Assembly: GCA_016776505.1 (NCBI GenBank)
Contig: JADHTG010000024.1
Location: 1 to 40,263 of the forward strand
Origin: Bacteroidota bacterium
GTDB taxonomy: Bacteria; Bacteroidota; Bacteroidia; CAILMK01; JAAYUY01
DNA length: 40,263 nucleotides
Direction: 5' to 3'
Shown here: positions 8,818 to 16,112 of the stretch, piece by piece
How the letters are laid out: every line of letters starts with the position of its first letter
Numbering within the stretch: position 1 is the stretch's first letter
Notes under the pieces: model-generated
Seen by the model: the letters and a program-made list of their open reading frames with translations, nothing else
What the model was told of the DNA's origin: nothing
Databases searched by the model: none
Translations under genes and position numbers: made by a program

Positions 8818-8819
8818 AC

Positions 8820-9671
8820 ATGAAGTTATTTACTATTAATACCGGTTATTTCAAACTGGATGGTGGTGCTATGTTTGGCGTAGTTCCCAAAGTGATATGG
8901 CAAAAAACCAATCCTGCAGATGAAAATAATTTGTGTAGCTGGGCAATGCGTTGCCTGTTAATTGATACTGGTGAAAGGCGTATTCTTATTGATAATGGAA
9001 TTGGCGATAAACAAAGTAAAAAATTCTTTAGCTATTATTTTCTGCATGGTGATGATAGTTTAGAAAAATCCCTGAATAGCAAGGGATATACTTTGGATGA
9101 TATCACTGACAATTTACTGACCCATTTGCATTTTGATCATGCCGGTGGTGGTGTAAAAAGAAAAGAAGATGGTTTCGAGACTGTGTTTAAAAATGCCAAC
9201 TATTGGGTAAGCCGGCAACAGTGGGAGTGGGCTGTTCATCCCAATGGGCGGGAAAAAGCTTCTTTTATGGAAGAAAACCTCTTGCCCATGCAGGATTCAG
9301 GTCAACTCCAGTTTATTGAAGAGGAAAAAGAGCTGTATCCTGGTATTTCTTTACGGATTTTTAATGGGCATACCCAGGGGCAAATTATTCCACAGATCGA
9401 TTTCAATGGAAGAACTTTGGTTTATATGGCGGATTTACTTCCATCCACCGGACATATTCCCTTACCTTATATTATGAGTTATGATACCAAACCACTCATC
9501 ACACTGGAAGAAAAAATCAAATTCATGGATGAAGCTGCTGAAAATAATTACACCCTCTTTTTTGAACACGATTATTATACTGAATGCTGTTCTCTGAAAC
9601 ATACTGAAAGAGGGGTGAGGCATGATAAATCTTTCTCTCTCGAGCAATTTGTGAATGAGGAATTCTTGTAA
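8820..9671 (+). CDS. MBL-fold metallo-hydrolase
   Basis: A metallo-beta-lactamase-fold hydrolase of 283 residues. The metal motif THLHFDHAGG gives the HxHxDH signature; NGHTQGQ supplies the next His and MADLLPS the bridging Asp. A late His lies in FFEHDYY. The family binds two Zn or Fe ions and hydrolyses lactones, thioesters, phosphoesters or similar; lactonase-like members resemble this one, but the substrate cannot be read from the sequence. The start is ATG 8820, 3 bases after the mevalonate kinase stop at 8815-8817. A TTG at 8814 is also in frame but adds only two residues. Tight coupling suggests a role with the mevalonate genes, for example acting on mevalonolactone or a CoA thioester, which is speculative. 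Confidence 0.88.
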   Translation: MKLFTINTGYFKLDGGAMFGVVPKVIWQKTNPADENNLCSWAMRCLLIDTGERRILIDNGIGDKQSKKFFSYYFLHGDDSLEKSLNSKGYTLDDITDNLLTHLHFDHAGGGVKRKEDGFETVFKNANYWVSRQQWEWAVHPNGREKASFMEENLLPMQDSGQLQFIEEEKELYPGISLRIFNGHTQGQIIPQIDFNGRTLVYMADLLPSTGHIPLPYIMSYDTKPLITLEEKIKFMDEAAENNYTLFFEHDYYTECCSLKHTERGVRHDKSFSLEQFVNEEFL

Positions 9672-9706
9672 GAATTCGAATTAAGTTCTATCCTAAGGCG
9701 AATTAA

Positions 9707-9738
9707 TTTGGTCAATCAACTAAATTGATATATTTTTG
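9707..9738 (+). promoter_or_regulatory. Promoter of the PerR-like regulator/peroxiredoxin operon
   Basis: TTTG at 9707-9710, a 20-base spacer and TATTTTTG at 9731-9738 match the Bacteroidota -33/-7 consensus (TTTG, TAnnTTTG) at normal spacing. Transcription would begin about 9745, inside the palindrome at 9744-9759. Confidence 0.65.
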
Positions 9739-9743
9739 TATCT

Positions 9744-9759
9744 GATAATAATTCTTATC
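9744..9759. promoter_or_regulatory. Candidate PerR/Fur-type operator palindrome
   Basis: GATAATAATTCTTATC is a 16-base inverted repeat with two symmetric mismatched positions. It resembles the AT-rich PerR and Fur boxes. It covers the expected transcription start of the regulator gene, so binding would block transcription and give autoregulation together with control of the peroxiredoxin. Inferred from sequence only. Confidence 0.55.
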
Positions 9760-9775
9760 TAATAATAAATATTAA

Positions 9776-10204
9776 ATGAATCGTCAAATTTCCACAGAAG
9801 ATAGCAGGCAAAAGCTGGTTGAACATAATTTACGTGTGACACATCAGCGGTTGGTTATTTATATGGAATTGTATTCATCCCTTGAACATCCAACTGCTGA
9901 AATGATTTATTCCAGGCTTGTAAAAGAGTATCCGACTCTATCATTGGCAACTGTATACAAAACATTAGACACATTTGCTAAAAGTGGTTTGATCAAGAAA
10001 CTGAAATCTATTGATGATTCAGTGCATTATGATGCTGATCTTCATTTTCATAATCACTTAATTTGTAATAAAACGAAAAAAATTGTCGATTATAAAGATG
10101 AAGAATTAAACAAACTTGTTCATGATTATTTTAAATCAAAAAAGATTGATAATTTTGATGTACAGGAGGTTAGTCTTAAAATTTTTGGTGAAATATTAAA
10201 TTAA
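9776..10204 (+). CDS. perR: PerR-like peroxide-responsive repressor (Fur family)
   Basis: A 142-residue Fur-family winged-helix regulator. The DNA-binding part includes RVTHQR and the recognition region TLSLATVYKTLD (about 54-65). The regulatory metal ligands of Bacillus PerR (His37, Asp85, His91, His93, Asp104) align with a one-residue offset to His38, Asp86, His92, His94 and Asp105. The Asp at the last position, where Fur has Glu, marks the peroxide-sensing type. The structural zinc site is missing: only Cys97 remains of the first CxxC (CNKT) and there is no second CxxC; shortened homologues like this occur in Bacteroidota. The peroxiredoxin starts 16 bases downstream, which strongly supports peroxide control. 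Confidence 0.87.
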   Translation: MNRQISTEDSRQKLVEHNLRVTHQRLVIYMELYSSLEHPTAEMIYSRLVKEYPTLSLATVYKTLDTFAKSGLIKKLKSIDDSVHYDADLHFHNHLICNKTKKIVDYKDEELNKLVHDYFKSKKIDNFDVQEVSLKIFGEILN

Positions 10205-10220
10205 AAGGAGATTAAAAATC

Positions 10221-10850
10221 ATGTCTTTAGTAGGAAAAAAAGCACCTGCTTTTGTTGCAGACGCTGTTATTAATGGTGGTGAAATTGTTGCGCAATTTTC
10301 ACTGGAACAATACATTGGAGAAAAATATGTTGTATTCTTTTTCTATCCGTTGGATTTTACTTTTGTTTGTCCAACAGAGATCATCGCATTTCAAAAATCT
10401 ATTGCTGAGTTTGAAAAAAGAGGTGCCGTAGTTGTGGGTTGTTCGGTTGACTCGAAATTTAGTCATTGGGCCTGGTTGAATACAGCTGTTGAAAAAGGGG
10501 GAATACAAGGAGTTAAGTTTCCATTAGTTGCTGACCTTTCCAAAACAATTGCCATCAATTATGGTGTTTTGGCAGGTGAATACGATATGGATGATGAAAA
10601 CAATTGGGTATTCAATGGAGCACCTGTTGCATTTCGTGGCCTGTTCCTGATAGATAAAAAAGGAACAATACAACACGAATTAGTCAACAGCCTCGACCTC
10701 GGGCGTTCCACAGCTGAAGCTATCAGGATGCTGGATGCCTTAAAGCATTTTGAAGAATTTGGTGAAGTTTGCCCGGCCAACTGGCAGGAAGGTGATGATG
10801 CGATGAAACCCAGTTCAGAGGGCGTTGCAGAATACTTAGCCAGTCATTAA
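10221..10850 (+). CDS. 2-Cys peroxiredoxin (AhpC/Prx1 type)
   Basis: Reduces hydrogen peroxide and organic hydroperoxides through a cysteine pair. The 209-residue protein has the peroxidatic Cys50 in FYPLDFTFVCPTE and the resolving Cys184 in GEVCPANW, both in typical 2-Cys positions. The central region around NNWVFNGAPVAFRG is longer than in enteric AhpC by several residues. A strong AAAGGAG sequence lies 11-17 bases before the ATG, one of the few clear ribosome-binding sites in this window and in line with an abundant product. It is probably cotranscribed with the PerR-like gene and ends at the terminator at 10887-10909. There is no ahpF nearby, so reducing power must come from thioredoxin or another reductase. 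Confidence 0.95.
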   Translation: MSLVGKKAPAFVADAVINGGEIVAQFSLEQYIGEKYVVFFFYPLDFTFVCPTEIIAFQKSIAEFEKRGAVVVGCSVDSKFSHWAWLNTAVEKGGIQGVKFPLVADLSKTIAINYGVLAGEYDMDDENNWVFNGAPVAFRGLFLIDKKGTIQHELVNSLDLGRSTAEAIRMLDALKHFEEFGEVCPANWQEGDDAMKPSSEGVAEYLASH

Positions 10851-10886
10851 GATAAAATGGTTGAATACTTGGTGAAAATGAATCAT

Positions 10887-10909
10887 GGGACCTTCGGGTC
10901 CCTTTTTTT
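10887..10909 (+). terminator. Rho-independent terminator with UUCG loop
   Basis: GGGACC (10887-10892) and GGTCCC (10897-10902) pair around a TTCG tetraloop, followed by seven T. A C(UUCG)G hairpin is exceptionally stable. It ends the PerR-peroxiredoxin unit 37 bases after the peroxiredoxin stop. Confidence 0.9.
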
Positions 10910-11141
10910 GTGACTTGTGAAACCATCAAACGGGAATCTGCAATATTTTCAGGAAGCAGAATCTCCATATCAGGTAAGTTTAAACCTGTTATTGTTGTCA
11001 CCAACATAAGAAAGAGTGACAAATGGGTTGAATATTTCAAAAACAGTTGTTCGTAGATTCAAGTTACGGACATCATTGCGCAATAATTTAAATTGTTTAA
11101 TTATTACTTTATTATTTTTGAATATCCTAAACCACAACAGC

Positions 11142-11810
11142 ATGGCAAAATCAATAAAAGGGATCGTTTTTATACTTCTCATAATTCAATTTAGTGTGAG
11201 TTCAGCCCAGGATGTGATTCTTAAATCTATTGAGCTTAATTCGAGTGGACAAATTACCGAATTGCGGTTTGAACTAAATTCTTCAAATGATGTGTTGGCT
11301 TTAGTTTTAAATGGTAATGGCTTTTTCATGGGCATTGAAATCCTCGGTCAAAAAAATCCCATAGAATATATGTATTATGATGAATATGAAGAAGTTGAAT
11401 TAAGGTCAAAACTTTCTAAAATGGGTGATACAGATATCAATTATTATTCAAGTTTTGAAGTCCCGGAAAAGGCAGGTCGAATTTCCAAAATAGGAAGTAT
11501 TTACATTGATTATTATACTGTTGATCCTGATAAAGCTTCCAAAGTGTATTCCATTGGGAATATTAAAATGAACTATTTTACCAGAAGCAATGATGCCAGT
11601 TTAGCAGGTAAAATCCGCAGTATTGGAGAACTTGAAATCGACTACTTTGCGAATACTGTTGAAACGGACAAGATTGGCAAGGTAATGCTCATTGGTCAAT
11701 TTAATTTTGACTATTACACCGAATACGACAGCCCGGTCATGCGGGGTAAATTGAAAGAAGTAATTGGAAGTGATGATAATTTTGAGTTGAAGGTGGTGAA
11801 TTTATTTTGA
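11142..11810 (+). CDS. Secreted protein with five 21-23-residue repeats, unknown function
   Basis: A 222-residue protein of unknown function. The start is ATG 11142, because residues 1-23 form a classic signal peptide (basic MAKSIKG, hydrophobic core, VSSAQ); an ATG at 11016 is also in frame but would bury it. After a beta-rich N-terminal region come five tandem units spaced 21-23 residues apart, each matching hydrophobic-x-x-hydrophobic-G, three or four variable residues, then (D/N)Y(Y/F): LSKMGDTDINYY, ISKIGSIYIDYY, VYSIGNIKMNYF, IRSIGELEIDYF and VMLIGQFNFDYY. Regular alternation of hydrophobic residues suggests a beta-solenoid or stacked hairpins in the periplasm or on the surface. It is a single-gene unit ended by the inverted repeat at 11814-11846. 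Confidence 0.8.
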   Translation: MAKSIKGIVFILLIIQFSVSSAQDVILKSIELNSSGQITELRFELNSSNDVLALVLNGNGFFMGIEILGQKNPIEYMYYDEYEEVELRSKLSKMGDTDINYYSSFEVPEKAGRISKIGSIYIDYYTVDPDKASKVYSIGNIKMNYFTRSNDASLAGKIRSIGELEIDYFANTVETDKIGKVMLIGQFNFDYYTEYDSPVMRGKLKEVIGSDDNFELKVVNLF

Positions 11811-11813
11811 TTC

Positions 11814-11846
11814 AGATTTGACAACTTTTCAAAAGTTGTCAAATCT
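11814..11846. terminator. Bidirectional terminator, 16-bp perfect inverted repeat
   Basis: AGATTTGACAACTTTT (11814-11829), one C, and its exact complement (11831-11846). The AT-rich hairpin is flanked by few T residues but sits exactly between two converging genes. Its right end overlaps the stop codon of the ammonia-lyase gene. Confidence 0.7.
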
Positions 11847-13383
11847 AATATACCTGGTATTCTTCTAGTGAACCCACTACTTTCTCCACTTCCTGCAATA
11901 TTTCACAAGATTTCACCAATTCCTGCATCTTTGTGTGGTCCGGATACAGAGGACGGTCAATGTCCAGGAATTCAACATATTTTCGAATAATTTCTTTTGC
12001 TTTAGTTGTCCCTTTTCCAAAATGATAAGTCCTAAAATCCAGGGCCTGTGCAGCAGCCATTAATTCAATTCCCAATATGCCATAGGCATTGTTCAAGATC
12101 TGGAAATTTTTGATGGCCGTATTCATGCCCATGGACACAAAGTCCTCCTGGTCAGCAGCCGCAGGAATTGACTGAATGGATGCAGGTGCAGATAATATCC
12201 GTTGCTCCACTATCATCATGTCAGCTGTATACTGGCTTAACATCAAACCGGAGAACATACCAGCTCCTTTGGTCAGGAAGGCAGGAAGTCCCACACTTAG
12301 CGCTGGATTATTCAACCTGTTCATCCTTCTTTCTGACATGACAGAAACCATGGTAATACAATAACCTGCCATATCCATAGGAACTGATACCGGGGTTCCC
12401 TGGAAGTTTGCACCACTCAACTGTATATTTTCATCAGGAAAAAATACCGGGTTGTCGCCCACTCCATTTAATTCTATTTCAACTTGTGAACGCGCATAAT
12501 CCAGGGCATCATGCGCGGCACCAATAACCTGTGGAGTGGATCGCATAGAATACGCATCCTGGACTTTGCTTTTAATTTTTTCTTCTTTCAGATCACCTCC
12601 ACTCACTAATTTACTAATAGCCTCAGCACTTCTTATCGCACCTTTAAAACCACGTGCTTCATGCAGCTTTCTTGAATATGGTTTCATGTTGGCCTGCAGC
12701 GCTTCCAAGCTCATGGCAGCAGCTATCTCTGCCTGTTTGAGCCAATTATTGGCGTCAAAAAGCCATATAGCACTCATGGCAGTTAGAAAATTTGAACCGT
12801 TTATGGCAGCCAAGCCATCGCGGGCATGCAAGCCCGGGATGGGAATCCCTGCTTTTTCCATGGCACTTTTTCCATCTGATAATTCCCCTTTATAATAAGC
12901 TTCGCCTTCTCCCATCAATAGCAAGGCAATCTGTGACATAGGAGCCAGGTCTCCTGAAGCACCAACTGATCCTTTTTGGCAAACAAAAGGAGTTACTCCC
13001 TTATTTAGCATCTCGATATATGTTGAAGTGATTTCAGGTCGGCAACCGGAATTGCCGTGCGCATGAACATTGATCCTGGCCAGCATGGCTGCTCTCACAT
13101 ATTCAACAGGAGCAGGATCACCAATTCCGGCTGCATGATTGTATATCAAATACTTCTGAAAATCCTTAACCTGGTCATCATTCAGCACCACTTCTGAAAA
13201 TTCACCAATTCCTGTATTCACTCCATACATTATTTCATGGGCATCTATTTTACTTTCCAGCATGACCCGGCATTTTTTCATCCTGCTAATGGCATCCTGG
13301 TGAAGTTCCACTTTTTCATTATCTCTTGCTACTCTGACAACTTTTTCAATCGTAAGTCCATCACCTGTAATTAAGATTGTCAT
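11845..13383 (-). CDS. hutH: Aromatic amino-acid ammonia-lyase, probably histidine ammonia-lyase
   Basis: A 512-residue member of the HAL/PAL/TAL family, which removes ammonia from an aromatic amino acid with the self-made MIO cofactor. The MIO triad is Ala142-Ser143-Gly144 in GSVGASGDLAPMS. Other landmarks are YGVNTGIG with the catalytic Tyr53 and NHAAGIGDP with His83; a His here fits histidine or tyrosine rather than phenylalanine. In characterised HALs the residue before this His is Ser; here it is Asn, so tyrosine or another substrate is possible. hutU, hutI and hutG are absent nearby, which weakens a simple histidine-degradation role. It stands alone, with its promoter in the 13384-13606 gap and its stop inside the shared terminator. 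Confidence 0.88.
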   Translation of the reverse strand: MTILITGDGLTIEKVVRVARDNEKVELHQDAISRMKKCRVMLESKIDAHEIMYGVNTGIGEFSEVVLNDDQVKDFQKYLIYNHAAGIGDPAPVEYVRAAMLARINVHAHGNSGCRPEITSTYIEMLNKGVTPFVCQKGSVGASGDLAPMSQIALLLMGEGEAYYKGELSDGKSAMEKAGIPIPGLHARDGLAAINGSNFLTAMSAIWLFDANNWLKQAEIAAAMSLEALQANMKPYSRKLHEARGFKGAIRSAEAISKLVSGGDLKEEKIKSKVQDAYSMRSTPQVIGAAHDALDYARSQVEIELNGVGDNPVFFPDENIQLSGANFQGTPVSVPMDMAGYCITMVSVMSERRMNRLNNPALSVGLPAFLTKGAGMFSGLMLSQYTADMMIVEQRILSAPASIQSIPAAADQEDFVSMGMNTAIKNFQILNNAYGILGIELMAAAQALDFRTYHFGKGTTKAKEIIRKYVEFLDIDRPLYPDHTKMQELVKSCEILQEVEKVVGSLEEYQVY

Positions 13384-13427
13384 TTGAATATGATTTTAAT
13401 TAATTAGTTGTTATTTATTTTGAATTT

Positions 13428-13435
13428 CAAACCTA
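13428..13435 (-). promoter_or_regulatory. Candidate -7 element for the ammonia-lyase
   Basis: On the minus strand TAGGTTTG fits TAnnTTTG, 45 bases before the start codon. No matching -33 element is seen at normal spacing, so this is a weak call. Confidence 0.35.
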
Positions 13436-13606
13436 CTATTTTTTTTTGATAAGGAATTTCATAACAAATTGAATATTTTTCTGTTTCCCCTTCTTTCAAT
13501 AAATTTCTGGACATTTGAAAGATGAAGTAGAAATTTCAGATCAATTAATTGATTTTCTCTAATTTGCATTTTCTTTGTATATGAATTTCAACTAAAATAA
13601 AAGCAA

Positions 13607-14077
13607 ATGACTCAACGTAGATTATTTAGAGATTCTTCCAATGAGGTAATTGGAGGTGTTGCATCCGGATTAGCCAAGTATTTTGATGTGGATGTTACCA
13701 TTGTTCGGATTTTATTCGTACTGGCCGGTATTTTCGGTGGCTGGGGGGTAATTGTCTATATTATTTTCTGGATAGCTGTGCCCAGAAAGACTTTAATTGA
13801 TCAGGATACAAGCTTCAATCAAGACCAGGCTGAAAAATCACCACCTAAGGATTATTCTGAGAATAAATACCGCCAAACTGATGTTCCAGAACAGGAGCAA
13901 AAAAGCAGGGGAGGTCTGATTGGAGGCACGATTTTGATCATTATTGGTACTTTTTTCATTATGGAACGCTATATTCCAAGAATCGACTTTGATGACTTTT
14001 GGCCCTTTTTACTGGTGTTGATCGGATTGACGATTTTATTCTCAGGATTTTTAAAATCAGGCAGAAATGAACGATAA
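13607..14077 (+). CDS. PspC-domain membrane protein
   Basis: A 156-residue membrane protein. The first 65 residues are a PspC domain (RRLFRDSSNEVIGGVASGLAKYF, then a hydrophobic helix through YIIFWIAVP). After a polar, charged linker (about 66-105) come two more hydrophobic segments separated by ERYIPRIDFDDFWPF, resembling the DUF5668/LiaF transmembrane unit. PspC proteins take part in membrane-stress sensing in other phyla. No PspA or two-component system is adjacent here, so only the membrane location is secure. Its last 11 bases overlap the next gene (ATGAACGATAA), which implies translational coupling. Confidence 0.88.
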   Translation: MTQRRLFRDSSNEVIGGVASGLAKYFDVDVTIVRILFVLAGIFGGWGVIVYIIFWIAVPRKTLIDQDTSFNQDQAEKSPPKDYSENKYRQTDVPEQEQKSRGGLIGGTILIIIGTFFIMERYIPRIDFDDFWPFLLVLIGLTILFSGFLKSGRNER

Positions 14078-14342
14078 TCAGTATAAAAGCATTATTTGGG
14101 GCGTTCTTCTGATCGTATTAGGCACCCTATTTTTATTGGCAAATATGGATGTGATAGATTTCTATTGGAGAGATCTTATTCAACTCTGGCCCATGCTGCT
14201 CGTATTTTGGGGATTATCTGCCCTCCCCATAAATAATTATATAAAATTGACATTGGCGATTTTGCTCATTGCCCTGATGTTTTACCTGCTTCTTGAGTAT
14301 CCACATCCATTTCGATTCCATTTCAATTTGCACACTGTATGA
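14067..14342 (+). CDS. Small DUF5668-like membrane protein
   Basis: A 91-residue protein with three hydrophobic segments and little else. The SIIWGVLLIVLGTLFLLAN and FYWRDLIQLWPMLLVFWGL segments are like the C-terminal half of the PspC protein just upstream, so the two probably share an ancestor or interact in the membrane. The C-terminus is short, with several His and Phe residues. It begins inside the end of the PspC gene and its stop overlaps the start of the oxidoreductase (ATGA). Function is unknown. Confidence 0.82.
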   Translation: MNDNQYKSIIWGVLLIVLGTLFLLANMDVIDFYWRDLIQLWPMLLVFWGLSALPINNYIKLTLAILLIALMFYLLLEYPHPFRFHFNLHTV

Positions 14343-15346
14343 GCCTTTACAGGCATCTTAATTGGGGGTTTATTGGTTGTGGTCATGTTACTGAGGTCAA
14401 AAGTGGTCCGGCTTTTAGTGCAATTCCTCATTCCAGAATTGTGGCTGTAATGCGCAGAGACAGGGGAAAGGCTATGGATTATGCTGCGCGACATCAAATT
14501 CCAAAATATTATTCAGATGCAGATCTCCTGCTGGAAGATGATGAAATAAATGCTGTATATATTGCAACTCCCCCAGATTCACATGCATTTTATGCCATAA
14601 AGGCAATGAAAGCCGGAAAAGTAGTTTATGTGGAGAAACCCATGGCTCGAACTTACAAGGAATGCATGGATATGAAGAATTGCAGCAGGAATACTGGAAT
14701 TCCATTGTTTGTTGCTTATTACAGGCGTGCATTGCCCTATTATCAAAAAATCAAGGAAATTTTGGACGAAAATATCCTTGGAGATATTTCTCGCATTGAG
14801 CTAAAACTATTCAGATCAGCAAATAAGCATGATCTTCAAAGAAGTAATCTTCCGTGGAGAGTCATCCCTGAAATAAGTGGTGGCGGGTATTTTATTGATT
14901 TGGCGTCTCATCAATTAGACATTCTGGATTATTACTTGGGTGCTGGACAGATCATTAAATCATCTGCCACTAATGAAGCCAAACTATATCAAGCAGAAGA
15001 TACGGTGAAAGCAAGTTTAGCCTATCCCAAAGGAATACAACTGGAAGGTGCATGGTCTTTTGTATCATCTGGATCTGATGAAAAGGACAGAGTGAAGATT
15101 ATGGGTTCGGCAGGGGAACTGTCTTTTTCTTTTTTTTCATCTGAGCCGATCATCTTAACAACAGAAGAAAATGAAGAAATGTATGATCTGAAGCCTCCGC
15201 TTCATATCCAAAAGCCAATGATCACTTCCATTGTGGATGAATTATTGGGAAAAGGAAAAGCCCCTTCAGATCTGGAAAGTGCCATCAGAACAAGCCGTCT
15301 TATGGAAGAAATTATCAAACCATTTTATACCTTGGATAATGCCTGA
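14339..15346 (+). CDS. Gfo/Idh/MocA-family oxidoreductase
   Basis: A 335-residue NAD(P)-dependent oxidoreductase. The N-terminal Rossmann motif is GFIGCGHV, and VEKPMA near residue 100 is the EKP signature that orients the nicotinamide. The C-terminal half contains SGGGYFIDLASHQLDIL, which carries the conserved Asp/His pair for substrate binding. Members oxidise or reduce sugars, inositols or related polyols, or dihydrodiols; the substrate here cannot be told. The ATG overlaps the preceding stop (ATGA), so it shares the transcript with the two membrane proteins although the functional link is unclear. Its 3' end overlaps the opposite-strand pyrophosphatase by 22 bases. Confidence 0.9.
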   Translation: MSLYRHLNWGFIGCGHVTEVKSGPAFSAIPHSRIVAVMRRDRGKAMDYAARHQIPKYYSDADLLLEDDEINAVYIATPPDSHAFYAIKAMKAGKVVYVEKPMARTYKECMDMKNCSRNTGIPLFVAYYRRALPYYQKIKEILDENILGDISRIELKLFRSANKHDLQRSNLPWRVIPEISGGGYFIDLASHQLDILDYYLGAGQIIKSSATNEAKLYQAEDTVKASLAYPKGIQLEGAWSFVSSGSDEKDRVKIMGSAGELSFSFFSSEPIILTTEENEEMYDLKPPLHIQKPMITSIVDELLGKGKAPSDLESAIRTSRLMEEIIKPFYTLDNA

Positions 15347-16002
15347 TCGATGGAATCAAATTTGTGTCTGTAATCATCCAAAGAGCATAAAATAATCTCA
15401 TGTGCTTCGTTTGCACTATAGGTATGGGTTATTTCAACATCCTTCTTTTTGCCTGGCATGTCCTTATACGTCAGAAAATAATGTTTCAGCCTGTCAACTA
15501 CTAATTCGGGACAATCAGTAATGTCTTTAATTCCCTCATAAACAGCATCATTATTCAAAACTGCGATGATTTTATCATCAGCCTCATGATCATCTATCAA
15601 TCTGAATCCTCCAATTGGGCGGGCTTCAACCACTATGTTCCCATGAACGATCTCATTCTCAGTCAGCACACAAACATCTATTGGATCCGCATCTCCCTGG
15701 ATATTTTTTAGCCCTGTTTTTTTCATGCAATATTCTGCTACTCGCTCAGAGCAAAAAGTTTGCGGTATAAAGCCATAAAGTGCTGGAATTGTATTGGAAT
15801 ATTTTTGAGGCCTGTCAACCCTTAAATACCCGCTTAATTTATCAATCTCGTATTTGACCGTATCCCTGGGCACCATTTCTATATAACAATCCACAATAAC
15901 AGGAGCATCCTTGCCCGGTTCTATGCCATGCCATGGATGAGATTTATACCGTTGGCCCATTAAGCGCCCAATTGGATCCATAATTTTATTTTTCATTGCC
16001 AT
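15325..16002 (-). CDS. ppa: Inorganic pyrophosphatase, family I
   Basis: Hydrolyses pyrophosphate in the cytoplasm and so pulls biosynthetic reactions forward. The signature DADPIDVCVL supplies the metal-binding aspartates (DxDPxD), and VPRDTVKYEIDKLSGYLRVD and YGFIPQT are typical family I core segments. HPWHGIEPG near the start recalls the longer eukaryote-like branch of the family. The frame is open to a TTG at 16026, but a strong -7 promoter element occupies 16024-16031 on this strand, so the protein must start downstream. ATG 16002 (MAMKNKIMD, 225 residues) is chosen; ATG 15996 is equally possible. It is a single-gene unit. Confidence 0.93.
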   Translation of the reverse strand: MAMKNKIMDPIGRLMGQRYKSHPWHGIEPGKDAPVIVDCYIEMVPRDTVKYEIDKLSGYLRVDRPQKYSNTIPALYGFIPQTFCSERVAEYCMKKTGLKNIQGDADPIDVCVLTENEIVHGNIVVEARPIGGFRLIDDHEADDKIIAVLNNDAVYEGIKDITDCPELVVDRLKHYFLTYKDMPGKKKDVEITHTYSANEAHEIILCSLDDYRHKFDSIDQALSKV

Positions 16003-16023
16003 TTCATGAGTTAATTTAAAATG

Positions 16024-16053
16024 CAAAAATAACTAAACCTGAATACTTACAAA
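16024..16053 (-). promoter_or_regulatory. Pyrophosphatase promoter
   Basis: On the minus strand, TTTG (16053-16050), an 18-base spacer and TATTTTTG (16031-16024) match the Bacteroidota -33/-7 pair. The leader to ATG 16002 would be roughly 15 bases. Confidence 0.6.
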
Positions 16054-16086
16054 TTGAATCAATGAATCCAAAAATTTAATAATAGG

Positions 16087-16094
16087 TATTTTTG
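16087..16094 (+). promoter_or_regulatory. -7 element upstream of the PrsW-like gene
   Basis: TATTTTTG followed by CGG, 18 bases before the ATG at 16113. The same TATTTTTGCGG string recurs before the sigma-factor gene at 38776. No clear -33 element. Confidence 0.45.
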
Positions 16095-16112
16095 CGGATG
16101 TAATATAGAAAT

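Noticed and set aside
3439..9671. The mevalonate block as a horizontally transferred island.
   Set aside because: Base and codon use look like the neighbouring genes, and no integrase, tRNA or repeat borders it. Many Bacteroidota have this pathway.
12536..12895. Plus-strand frame of 119 codons inside the ammonia-lyase gene.
   Set aside because: It is antisense to a fully conserved enzyme and has no recognisable domain or start signal.
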